Assembly: GCA_037144255.1 (NCBI GenBank)
Contig: JBAWXE010000035.1
Coordinates: 1-24,653 of the forward strand
Direction: 5' to 3'
Length of the DNA stretch: 24,653 bases
Origin: JBAWXE01 sp037144255
GTDB taxonomy: Bacteria; Bacteroidota; Bacteroidia; Chitinophagales; Chitinophagaceae
Both the position numbers and the translations under genes were made by a program. The notes under the pieces were generated by a model, which saw only the letters and a list, made by a program, of their open reading frames with translations, was not told where the DNA came from and made no database searches. Below, in pieces: positions 1 through 7,414 of the stretch. Each line of letters starts with the position of its first letter. The stretch's first letter is position 1.

Positions 1-86
1 GATAATTACATATATCATCAATATTACAAACACTTCGGTAGCCATGTTGTCACAAGCTCCATGAGCCCGTAAAAAACGAAAAGAAG
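1..86 (+). other. leader of rplR, no recognisable gene
   Basis: In the usual spc order rplF (L6) precedes rplR. I translated this stretch in the forward frames. Frame 1 stays open to a TAA at 70-72, but neither open frame resembles the Lys/Arg-rich C-terminus of L6, so rplF must end to the left of the window. The stretch is most likely the rplF-rplR spacer. The purine-rich run just before the rplR ATG is the only ribosome-binding-like sequence. Confidence 0.5.
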
Positions 87-446
87 ATGTCATTAGATCC
101 AAAAGTAATGCGCCGCCAGAAGTTACGCTGGCGTATACGCACCAAGATACACGGTACGGCTCAAAAGCCTCGTCTTTCTGTGTTCCGTAGTAACAAGGAT
201 ATCTATGTGCAACTGATAGATGACGATAACTCTGTGACCTTAGCTGCAGCTAGCTCTCGTGAGAAAGATATCACAGCACAAAAAGGTAACAAAGTTGAAA
301 AGTCAATGATGGTAGGTAAGACGATCGCTCAGAAAGCTTTAGCTCTGGGGCTGGAAAACTGCGTTTTTGATCGTGGTGGTTATTTGTATCATGGTCGTGT
401 AAAGTCAGTAGCTGATGGAGCACGTGAAGGAGGACTGAAATTTTAA
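87..446 (+). CDS. rplR: 50S ribosomal protein L18
   Basis: A 119-residue protein, the usual size for bacterial L18, which binds 5S rRNA in the central protuberance of the large subunit together with L5 and L25. Visible family features are a basic N-terminus (MRRQKLRWRIR), the RLSVFRSNKDIYVQLIDD block near residues 29-46, the central TLAAASSREK segment and the C-terminal FDRGGYLYHGRVKSVADGAREGGL block. The ATG at 87 follows a purine-rich stretch. It is the first complete gene of the visible spc operon segment and lies 33 nt upstream of rpsE. Identification is by family recognition and by gene order with S5, L30 and L15; nothing looks truncated. Confidence 0.98.
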   Translation: MSLDPKVMRRQKLRWRIRTKIHGTAQKPRLSVFRSNKDIYVQLIDDDNSVTLAAASSREKDITAQKGNKVEKSMMVGKTIAQKALALGLENCVFDRGGYLYHGRVKSVADGAREGGLKF

Positions 447-479
447 TTAAAACATTATTTAACATTTTTATTATATATA

Positions 480-998
480 ATGTCAAAGACTCAATTTAAT
501 CGCGTTAAAGCCGGAGATCTGGAACTACATGAAAAGGTAGTTGCTATCAACCGTGTAGTGAAAACTACAAAAGGTGGTCGTGCGTTCAGCTTTTCAGCAC
601 TGGTAGTTGTAGGTAACGGTAACGGTGTTGTAGGTCATGGCTTAGGTAAGGCAAAGGAAGTACAGGAAGCTATCACTAAAGGTATTGATGATGCAAAGAA
701 AAACCTCATCAAAGTGCCTGTAATGAATGGTACTATACCTCACGACCAATTGGCTAAAGAAGGCGCTGCAAAAGTGTTTATCAAACCAGCTGCACATGGT
801 ACTGGCGTTATCGCCGGAGGTAGCATGCGTGCTGTATTGGAAGCTGCAGGTATTACTGACGTATTATCTAAATCATTAGGTTCTGCCAACCCGCATAACG
901 TGGTAAAAGCTACTTTCACTGCTTTAGGAATGCTTCGTGAACCAATTCAGGTAGCTCGTCACCGTAACATCAGTTTGAAGAAAGTATTCAACGGGTAA
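480..998 (+). CDS. rpsE: 30S ribosomal protein S5
   Basis: A 172-residue S5, the small-subunit protein that contributes to decoding accuracy and lines the mRNA entry channel. The N-terminal dsRBD-like half contains RAFSFSALVVVGNGNGVVGHGLGKA (about residues 35-58, interrupted here only by normal family variation). The C-terminal half contains the KVFIKPAAHGTGVIAGG and NPHNVVKATFTAL blocks. Length and motif order match the bacterial family. It sits between rplR and rpmD, in the conserved spc order and on the same strand, with short AT-rich spacers (33 and 43 nt), consistent with one transcript. No Shine-Dalgarno sequence is evident before the ATG, as expected for Bacteroidota. Confidence 0.98.
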   Translation: MSKTQFNRVKAGDLELHEKVVAINRVVKTTKGGRAFSFSALVVVGNGNGVVGHGLGKAKEVQEAITKGIDDAKKNLIKVPVMNGTIPHDQLAKEGAAKVFIKPAAHGTGVIAGGSMRAVLEAAGITDVLSKSLGSANPHNVVKATFTALGMLREPIQVARHRNISLKKVFNG

Positions 999-1041
999 GC
1001 GGTATTTTAATAACTAATAATAACTTTTTGAAAATAGCGTC

Positions 1042-1224
1042 ATGGCTAAGATTAAAATAACACAAGTGAAAAGCGGGATAGATCGTTCCGAGCGTCAGAA
1101 AAGGACACTTATCGCATTGGGTCTCCGTAAGATGCACAATTCTGTAGAAGTAGAAGGTACTCCTCAGATATTGGGTATGGTACAAGCTGTTCACCATTTA
1201 GTGAAAGTAGAAGAAGTAAAATAA
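1042..1224 (+). CDS. rpmD: 50S ribosomal protein L30
   Basis: A 60-residue protein with the compact L30 fold signature: an initial KIKITQVKSGIDRS strand-turn, the RTLIALGLRKMHNSVEVE helix-strand block and the closing ILGMVQAVHHLVKVEE strand. The length is normal for the short bacterial L30. It lies between rpsE and rplO, as in most bacterial spc operons. L30 is dispensable or absent in some lineages but is retained here. The 59-nt gap to rplO contains no convincing hairpin. Confidence 0.97.
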   Translation: MAKIKITQVKSGIDRSERQKRTLIALGLRKMHNSVEVEGTPQILGMVQAVHHLVKVEEVK

Positions 1225-1283
1225 TATTGTTTAACGATTTGCGAGCGGTTATACATTCCGCGCAAGTTCAAAAATTGTAAGCT

Positions 1284-1730
1284 ATGCAACTGCATAATCT
1301 GAAACCTGCAGAAGGTTCTGTATCAAAGACAAAACGTATTGGCCGTGGTGAAGGTAGTGGCCACGGTGGAACCTCAACAAGAGGTAATAAAGGCCAACAA
1401 GGTCGTACTGGTTACCAATCAAGAAGAGGCCATGAAGGCGGACAGATGCCAATCCAACGCCGTATGCCTAAACGTGGTTTCAAAAGCAGAAACCGTGTTG
1501 ATTACAAAGTGTTCAATCTCGGACAATTAGACTTCCTCATAGAAAAATACAGCATCCAAGAATTCTCTATGGATAATCTGTATGTGAATGGCCTCATTAA
1601 CCGTACCGATGTAGTGAAAATACTGGGTACAGGCGAAATGCAAACTAAGATGACTTTTAAGGTAAGCGCAGTAAGCGATAAAGCCAAAAAAGCCATTGAA
1701 GCAGCCGGTGGCACGATAGAATTGATCTAA
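1284..1730 (+). CDS. rplO: 50S ribosomal protein L15
   Basis: A 148-residue L15, an assembly and 23S rRNA-binding protein of the large subunit. The N-terminal extension is Gly/Arg-rich (GRGEGSGHGGTSTRGNKG, about residues 20-37; then GHEGGQMPIQRRMPKRGF), which is the diagnostic L15 motif that threads into rRNA. The C-terminal globular part carries VDYKVFNLGQLD and a final KKAIEAAGGTIELI. It is the last ribosomal protein of the visible operon before secY. A terminator-like hairpin lies directly downstream, so the level of secY-map transcription may differ from that of the ribosomal genes. Confidence 0.98.
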   Translation: MQLHNLKPAEGSVSKTKRIGRGEGSGHGGTSTRGNKGQQGRTGYQSRRGHEGGQMPIQRRMPKRGFKSRNRVDYKVFNLGQLDFLIEKYSIQEFSMDNLYVNGLINRTDVVKILGTGEMQTKMTFKVSAVSDKAKKAIEAAGGTIELI

Positions 1731-1744
1731 AAATCTTCATAACG

Positions 1745-1774
1745 AAAAGGCGCATTTGGTTAAATGCGTCTTTT
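1745..1774 (+). terminator. terminator-like hairpin between rplO and secY
   Basis: The stem AAAAGGCGCATTT (1745-1757) pairs with AAATGCGTCTTTT (1762-1774) around a GGTT loop. This is 13 pairs with one G-T wobble, and the right arm ends in a run of T. The structure fits an intrinsic terminator or attenuator within the operon. The following 40 nt before secY contain no clear TAnnTTTG promoter, so partial read-through is the simplest model (inference). Confidence 0.6.
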
Positions 1775-1814
1775 ATCGTTTATTCGCATTTCATTCTGAT
1801 TAACATTAGTCCCT

Positions 1815-3164
1815 GTGAAGAAATTTATCGAAACGATAAAAAATATATGGAGTATAGATGAACTCCGCAAGCGTATACTTTTCACGCTCACACTTGTACT
1901 CGTTTACCGTGTTGGGTGTTATGTTACGCTACCAGGTATCAATCCTGCCAAACTTAGTGAAAAAGATGGCCCTGGTGGATTGCTTGGCATCCTGAATATG
2001 TTCGCAGGTGGTGCATTTAGTCGTGCATCTATCTTTGCATTAGGTGTTATGCCTTATATCTCTGCTTCTATCTTTATGCAATTAGCAGGTATCGTAATAC
2101 CTCAAGTGGCTAAACTGCAAAAGGAAGATAGCGGACGTCGCAAGATTAATCAATACACCCGTTACTTGACTGTTCTTGTTACTGCTTTCCAAGCAAGTGC
2201 TTACGTAGCTTATCTTAAAACTCCACAATATGCAGCAGCTTTAGCTCCTGAATATAGTGCATTCCTGTTCTGGTTATCTACTTGTGTTGTGTTAACTGCC
2301 GGTACATTGTTTGTAATGTGGATGGGTGAAAAGATCACTGATAAAGGTATAGGTAATGGTACTTCACTCATCATCATGGTGGGTATCCTTGCTCGTCTCC
2401 CACAATCTATTCTTCAGGAGTTCCACACTAAGAATCTTGGTGGCGGTGGAGGATTACTGATATTCCTGATAGAATTAGCAGTCTTCATTGCTATCATTGT
2501 TGGTTTGATATTGCTGACACAAGGTGTTCGTAAAATACCTTTGAACTATGCTCGTCGTATCATTGGTAGTACCAATGCTGCTAAAGAAGCTACAGGTTCT
2601 CGCGATTTCATTCCTTTGAAAGTGAACTCAGCAGGTGTTATGCCTATCATCTTTGCACAAGCTATCATGTTCATTCCTACTACATTGGCAGGTTTCGCTA
2701 CCAGCGAAGGAGCATCTAGCTTTATGCGTGCATTGTCTGATAATACCTCTATGTGGTACAGTCTGATATATGGTGTATTGGTAATATTATTCACTTATTT
2801 CTATACGGCGTTGATCTTCAACCCAACTGAAATGGCAGATAATCTGAAACGTAACAACAGCTTTATACCAGGTGTAAAACCAGGTGAGCCAACAGCAGAT
2901 TACATTGCAGCTATTATGGATCGTATTACCTTGCCGGGTGCCGTATTCTTAGCTGTAGCAGGTATCCTTCCGGGTGTTGCTAGATTACTGGGTGTTACCA
3001 GTGGTTTCGCTAGCTTCTACGGTGGTACTTCAATGCTGATCGGTGTAGGTGTTATCTTAGATACACTACAACAAATTGAAAGTCATTTGCTCATGCGTCA
3101 TTACGATGGGTTAATGAAAACAGGTCGCATTTCCGGACGTACTCCGGCTAATGCTACTGCATAA
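1815..3164 (+). CDS. secY: preprotein translocase subunit SecY
   Basis: A 449-residue polytopic inner-membrane protein, the channel subunit of the SecYEG translocon, which exports and inserts proteins driven by SecA or the ribosome. About ten hydrophobic segments are visible. Family blocks include LPGINP near residues 39-44, the plug-region NMFAGGAFSRASIFALGVMPYISASI stretch, MWMGEKITDKGIGNGTSLII, the cytosolic RRIIG loop and the C-terminal MRHYDGLMKTGRISGR motif. The start is GTG at 1815; the MKKFIETIKNIWSIDELRKRILFT N-terminus aligns well with the family. It follows rplO with an 84-nt gap holding a hairpin, and precedes map by only 14 nt, suggesting secY and map are co-transcribed. Confidence 0.98.
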   Translation: MKKFIETIKNIWSIDELRKRILFTLTLVLVYRVGCYVTLPGINPAKLSEKDGPGGLLGILNMFAGGAFSRASIFALGVMPYISASIFMQLAGIVIPQVAKLQKEDSGRRKINQYTRYLTVLVTAFQASAYVAYLKTPQYAAALAPEYSAFLFWLSTCVVLTAGTLFVMWMGEKITDKGIGNGTSLIIMVGILARLPQSILQEFHTKNLGGGGGLLIFLIELAVFIAIIVGLILLTQGVRKIPLNYARRIIGSTNAAKEATGSRDFIPLKVNSAGVMPIIFAQAIMFIPTTLAGFATSEGASSFMRALSDNTSMWYSLIYGVLVILFTYFYTALIFNPTEMADNLKRNNSFIPGVKPGEPTADYIAAIMDRITLPGAVFLAVAGILPGVARLLGVTSGFASFYGGTSMLIGVGVILDTLQQIESHLLMRHYDGLMKTGRISGRTPANATA

Positions 3165-3178
3165 CCGAATTAGTGAGT

Positions 3179-4006
3179 ATGATACATATACGTAGTAAAG
3201 ACGAAATTGAATTAATACGAAAAAGTGCTTTAATGGTAACTGCCACCTTAACAGAGGTGGCAAGTTTTTTAAAGCCAGGTATCACTACAGAGTCTATTGA
3301 CCAAATGGCCGAGACCTTTATTCGTGATAACGGTGGTATTCCTTCCTTCAAAGGTTATGGTGGTTTCCCAGCCTCGCTATGCATTTCTGTAAATGAGGTA
3401 GTAGTACATGGCTTCCCTAGCAAATACGAGCTTAAAGACGGCGATATTATCTCTGTAGACTGCGGTGTGTTAATGAATGGATATCATGGCGATCATGCTT
3501 ATACATTTGCGATAGGTAATGTGAAACCCGAAGTGCTGAAATTGCTAAGTGTAACAAAAGAATCATTGATGCGTGGGGTAGCACAGGCCTGTGTGAACAA
3601 TAGAATCGGAGATATCTCATTTGCAGTAGAAAATTTTACTAATAAAGAATATGGATATGGTGTGGTACGTGAATTAGTAGGGCATGGCGTAGGTAAAAAA
3701 TTGCACGAAGATCCTCAAGTACCAAATTACGGTCGTCGTGGTGATGGTAAACGCTTGAAAGAAGGTATGGTTTTGGCAATTGAGCCAATGATCAATCTTG
3801 GTACTCGCGATGTACGCACACTGGAAGATGGCTGGACAGTAGTAACAGCTGATGGTAAAGCTTCTGCGCATTATGAACATACTACTGCAGTACGTAATGG
3901 AAAAGGGGAAGCTCTCTCAAATTTTGCACCTATTGAAGTAGCAGAACTAGCCAATAAAGAACTTACTCCTAATTCTTACGTTACTGGAATGGTTGTGGTG
4001 GCATAG
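3179..4006 (+). CDS. map: type I methionine aminopeptidase
   Basis: A cytosolic metalloprotease that removes the initiator Met from new proteins. All five metal ligands of the pita-bread fold are present. Counted from the ATG at 3179 they are Asp94 (SVDCG), Asp105 (GYHGDHAYTF), His169 (VGHGVG), Glu202 (AIEPM) and Glu233 (YEHTT); the substrate-binding His77 (VVHG) and His176 are also visible. An in-frame GTG at 3173 would add two residues. I prefer the ATG because the family usually begins just before this I-x-I-R/K strand. The C-terminus is about 30 residues longer than the E. coli enzyme. It is the last gene of the operon: a strong terminator follows, where infA would be expected. Confidence 0.97.
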   Translation: MIHIRSKDEIELIRKSALMVTATLTEVASFLKPGITTESIDQMAETFIRDNGGIPSFKGYGGFPASLCISVNEVVVHGFPSKYELKDGDIISVDCGVLMNGYHGDHAYTFAIGNVKPEVLKLLSVTKESLMRGVAQACVNNRIGDISFAVENFTNKEYGYGVVRELVGHGVGKKLHEDPQVPNYGRRGDGKRLKEGMVLAIEPMINLGTRDVRTLEDGWTVVTADGKASAHYEHTTAVRNGKGEALSNFAPIEVAELANKELTPNSYVTGMVVVA

Positions 4007-4028
4007 TAATTACTCGTAAATTATCATA

Positions 4029-4061
4029 AGAAAGCCGGTCATTGACCGGCTTTCTGTTTTT
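4029..4061 (+). terminator. intrinsic terminator after map
   Basis: A perfect 11-bp stem AGAAAGCCGGT / ACCGGCTTTCT (4029-4039 and 4045-4055) with loop CATTG, followed by GTTTTT. It closes the secY-map transcript. The gene on the right is convergent, so the hairpin may act in both directions, although the T-run is better on the + strand. Confidence 0.88.
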
Positions 4062-4081
4062 AATTTGTTCTTATTATATTT

Positions 4082-4828
4082 TTACCCATTAAATCTGCTA
4101 TTGATCACATCAAAAGCTTCTTCTCTTTTTGCATATAATTGTTTTGACATTCCGACCATTGTTTCTAATGTATCGTTTTTGATACCTTCCATAGCTTCAG
4201 ATAGGAACTCAGCAACAGGTATACCACCATGTGTTTGCTTCTTATCTTCTCGTCTATCATGACCCAGTTCTGTATCTACAGCAGGAGGTGCTATCTCAAA
4301 TACCTTAATTAATGTGTTCCTTAGTTGATATCGCAATGATAATGTAAATGAATGTATAGCTGCTTTTGTAGCGCAATACACCGGCATGAAAGCTATAGGA
4401 ACAAATGATAATCCCGATGAGATATTTATTATGGCAGCATTACTTTGCCTTGCCAGATGAGATGCTAATAATGATGACAAGTGTATAGGTGCTATCAAAT
4501 TTGTTTCTATCTCAGAACGAACTCTGGTTAAGTCTACTTCTTTAGTAAGGTCTGTAACTAATTGTATGCCTGCATTGTTGATCACCATATTGAGGGCAGG
4601 GTAATGTTTGATCACCCATGTGCTCAATTCTCTTCTTTCTTCTTCAATAGCTATATCGCATACTTTAGTAATGATGCTTGGGTATTGTTGCTTGATATGT
4701 TTTAGTCTATCATCTCTTCGTCCACAGATAATTACAGAATTACCTGACTGTACAAACTCTTCAGCAAAAGCAAATCCTATACCTGAAGTGGCACCTGTGA
4801 TCAAAATGGTATTACCTGATGTTTTCAT
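4082..4828 (-). CDS. short-chain dehydrogenase/reductase (SDR)
   Basis: A 248-residue classical SDR with a Rossmann fold. Visible motifs are the TGATSGIG cofactor loop (residues 11-18), NNAG (84-87), catalytic Asn110, Ser138 (NISSG) and the Tyr151-x3-Lys155 pair (YCATK). The arrangement and overall sequence resemble the DltE-like oxidoreductase subgroup, but the substrate cannot be read from the sequence. The frame is open upstream to 4873. I chose the ATG at 4828 because the GNTILITGATSGIG strand follows it at the normal distance and because the longer version would start inside the terminator hairpin of the neighbouring gene. The basic Arg36-Arg37 after the second strand suggests NADP(H) preference (inference). 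It is convergent with map. Confidence 0.9.
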   Translation of the reverse strand: MKTSGNTILITGATSGIGFAFAEEFVQSGNSVIICGRRDDRLKHIKQQYPSIITKVCDIAIEEERRELSTWVIKHYPALNMVINNAGIQLVTDLTKEVDLTRVRSEIETNLIAPIHLSSLLASHLARQSNAAIINISSGLSFVPIAFMPVYCATKAAIHSFTLSLRYQLRNTLIKVFEIAPPAVDTELGHDRREDKKQTHGGIPVAEFLSEAMEGIKNDTLETMVGMSKQLYAKREEAFDVINSRFNG

Positions 4829-4845
4829 GGATGTATATTGAATAC

Positions 4846-4881
4846 TAAAGGTAAAAAAGAAAAACCGTCTCAACAGTGTTG
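4846..4881 (-). promoter_or_regulatory. candidate promoter of the SDR gene, embedded in a terminator
   Basis: Read on the minus strand, TTG-N17-TACCTTTA matches the Bacteroidota TTG / TAnnTTTG pattern in all but the last base. The -7 box is at 4846-4853 and the -33 TTG at 4879-4881 or its immediate neighbour, inside the right arm of the hairpin at 4862-4890. The box lies 18 nt upstream of the chosen ATG. It is a pattern match only. Confidence 0.35.
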
Positions 4882-4890
4882 AGACGGTTT
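4851..4890 (-). terminator. terminator of the broken T9SS cargo gene
   Basis: A perfect 12-bp stem AAACCGTCTCAA / TTGAGACGGTTT (4862-4873 and 4879-4890) with loop CAGTG. On the minus strand it is followed by a T-rich tail (complement of 4851-4864). It stands 20 nt past the stop of the cargo gene at 4911. Confidence 0.88.
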
Positions 4891-4910
4891 CGCATTGTTA
4901 AATAATGGTG

Positions 4911-6576
4911 TTATTTGACTAGTTTAATAGTTTGTTGATTTATATCATCAGAATAAAGTATAAAGTATATTCCAGCAGATAAGTTGCTTGCATCTACACT
5001 GCTTTTATTGCTGTTGAGATAGATGGTTTGTAACGTTTTGCCTGTTATATCTGTAAGTATCAGATGTGCTTTGCCTATTTGAGGGCCATTTACAGTAATA
5101 GTTACCATATCCTTTGCCGGATTAGGATTCGCGGTGATGGAGAAAGTACTATTACCATTTACTATTGCTACACCTGTAGGTAAAGTGGTGAATGGAATAT
5201 TTACCCAAACAGATTTGTTAGAACCACTACATACACTGCGAATATGAAAATAGTAAGTAGTGTTTGGTGTTAATCCGGATGCATTGTAAGTAGTGAGAGT
5301 GGTAAGTGTACCTGTGCCGGTAGGGGATGTAGCTGTATTATCTACTACATATTCATAAAGCGGCAGGTGCTGCAGTCCATGTAATGGTAGCGCTTACTTG
5401 TGTAATGCTGCTAGCTGATACATTAGTAGGAGGGAGGCAGGTATCTAATGTTGTAAGTGGTATGGTGATCCATGCTGACGTGGCTGTAGCAGCACCTACA
5501 CAATCTGTTCTCAGGTGAAAATAATAAGTGTTATTAGGTGTTAGTCCAGTTGCATTATAGAATGTATTAGTAGTCGATGCGCCAGCTCCTGTTGGGTTAC
5601 CTGCATTTTGATCTAATACGTATTCGTACCCTGACGCACCTGTTACAGCAGTCCAGCTAATATATGCACTATTGGAGGTGATTGCACTAGCAGCGAGACC
5701 CAATGCTGTGTCGCAAGTAGGTAATGAAGTTGTTGTGAAGTTCATCGGTCCAGCCCATGCACTACTATCTGTTGCACTACAGGTTGTATATACATAAAGA
5801 TCGTATGAAGTAGCAGGACTTAAGCCGGTAGCTGTTGCTGAGGTGGTAGGTGCTACAGTGGTACCTGATGATACTGCAGTGCCAGCTGCACCGGTACCCG
5901 ATGCTACTACTTTCCATACATATCCTATTGGTGTACCTGAGGTAGGTGCTACCCAGGTCACGGTTGCCGAGTTAGCTTGTATATTGCTAATTGCTAACCC
6001 AGTAGGCTGAAAGCAAGTAGCAGATCCTACAACAACTAAAGTGAAATCATCAAAATTGCCATAGTTTTATGCACCACATGATCCAACACCATTACCGGTA
6101 GGGTATGGGTTACCAGTAGTACCATTTGCTCCCCAACCCGCTAATACGCGCATTCTGTAAGAGCCGGCAGGAGTGCCTCCGGGTAATGTGATTGAAAAAT
6201 TGTAAGTATATATGCCACTAGGTCCGGCTACATATTCTGTGTGAAAATTTTCACCTGCATCATCAAAACTTCCATTGTTATTAAGATCAACCCATACAGC
6301 ACAGCCACAGTAATTTTGTGCAGTAACGCTCATTGGGGTTGCAACTCCTGGTGTAATATTAGTACTCATACTTGTATAGTCATAAACGCTGCAAGATGTA
6401 CTGCCAAGTGTCCAGTTAATTGTACCAATTGAAATACTTTGATTACTCCAACTAAAACACCCACTTGCAAATGTTGGGTAACAATAGGTAGGAGTAGCAA
6501 ATGTAGAGTTCCCATTTAGGAAATAGATACTCAACAAGAGTAATTTTAAAGTAATGAGTGTAGACTTTTTTGACAT
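4911..6576 (-). pseudogene. T9SS-secreted GEVED/fibronectin-III protein, interrupted by a stop and a frameshift
   Basis: One gene split into three readable pieces. It begins at ATG 6576 with a signal peptide (MSKKSTLITLKLLLLSIYFL, cleavage near STFA). A GEVED-type domain (CAVWVDLNNNGSFDDAGENF) follows, then three fibronectin type III-like repeats each starting with Cys (CFQPTGLAIS, CDTALGLAAS, CLPPTNVSAS), and a T9SS sorting domain (ANPNPAKDMVTI ... NLSAGIYFILY ... KLVK). A TAA at 6067-6069 falls inside the GEVED domain (SCGA-stop-NYGNFDDFTL), where the family normally has one residue. The frame stays open afterwards without shift. A single extra T in the TTT run at 5357-5359 then shifts the frame within the third Fn3 repeat; removing one T restores AAYEYVVDN and an open frame to the end. 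Outside these two sites the frame is intact, so the lesion is recent or a sequencing error. The encoded product would be a secreted or cell-surface adhesin-like protein. Confidence 0.85.
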
Positions 6577-6607
6577 AGTATTTTGTTTTATGGGTGGAAA
6601 ATGTTGT

Positions 6608-6633
6608 ATCATGTGTGTATTTACTCACATGAT
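6608..6633. repeat. inverted repeat upstream of the cargo gene
   Basis: ATCATGTG (6608-6615) and CACATGAT (6626-6633) form a perfect 8-bp inverted repeat with a 10-nt spacer. It lies 32 nt upstream of the cargo ATG in the intergenic region shared with the divergent gene at 6756. It could be an operator or a 5' UTR hairpin; nothing in the sequence decides between them. Confidence 0.4.
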
Positions 6634-6755
6634 TAGACAGTCAATATACATCAAAAGTTAAGTTGAATAATAAATATATATTTCTATATTTAATAGGGTG
6701 TAATACAATAAATCCATTTGCTTAGTTCATACGTACATACTATTAATTGATACTA

Positions 6756-7409
6756 ATGAAAACAGCCATTCTAATAGGTGCTACCGGTCTCACTGGTAGC
6801 CATTTATTAATCCTTTTGTTACAGGATGCCAGATTTGATAAGGTGAAAGTATTCACTCGTCGATCGTTACATATTCAACATGATAAACTGGAGGAGTATA
6901 TTATTGACTTTGATAAGCCCGATAGCTGGAAAAGATTGGTGACTGGCGACGTGCTTTATTCTGCTCTGGGCACAACTATAAAAAAGGCAGGTACTCAGGT
7001 TGCACAATATAAAATCGACTATACCTATCAATACCAAATGGCTTTGGCAGCATCTAATAATCGAGTGCCTATGTTAGTAATGGTATCCTCTGTGGGTGCG
7101 GCCCCGCATTCTAAATTCTTTTATACCAGAATGAAAGGAGAATTAGAAAGAGATGTGAAGCTACTACCCTTTGAATCGATATATATTATGCGACCTATGC
7201 TGGTATGGGGCGGCAGAAAAGAATTCAGATTAGCAGAAGCAATAAGTGTTGCCATTTTCAGGTTCTTGGCATTTATACCAGGCTTGAGAAAGTTAAAACC
7301 CACTACAGGAGCGCAAATTGCAAAGGCTATGGTACTGGCTACATTCCTAAATGAGAAAGGTTCTTACAATTATGCAATGGGTGATATCATTGCTTTATCA
7401 AGAGAATAA
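6756..7409 (+). CDS. NAD(P)-binding Rossmann-fold protein (atypical SDR)
   Basis: A 217-residue protein opening with a dinucleotide-binding strand and glycine motif, AILIGATGLTGSHLL (GATGLTG at residues 8-14). The VMVSSVGA block (about 108-115) and Tyr123-x3-Lys127 (YTRMK) match the atypical SDR / HTATIP2-like group of NAD(P)H-binding proteins. Substrate and pathway are not evident. The frame allows a TTG at 6747, but the ATG at 6756 puts the first beta strand at the normal position. It is divergent from the cargo gene and convergent with lgt, whose stop codon lies only 5 nt away; no terminator is visible between them. The full domain is present, with no truncation. Confidence 0.88.
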   Translation: MKTAILIGATGLTGSHLLILLLQDARFDKVKVFTRRSLHIQHDKLEEYIIDFDKPDSWKRLVTGDVLYSALGTTIKKAGTQVAQYKIDYTYQYQMALAASNNRVPMLVMVSSVGAAPHSKFFYTRMKGELERDVKLLPFESIYIMRPMLVWGGRKEFRLAEAISVAIFRFLAFIPGLRKLKPTTGAQIAKAMVLATFLNEKGSYNYAMGDIIALSRE

Positions 7410-7414
7410 ATACA

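Noticed and set aside
1..72. C-terminus of rplF
   Set aside because: The open frame to the TAA at 70-72 reads Tyr/His-rich and lacks the basic L6 ending.
4829..4873. N-terminal extension of the SDR gene
   Set aside because: It would begin within the neighbouring terminator hairpin and adds an Arg/Phe-rich stretch absent from the family.
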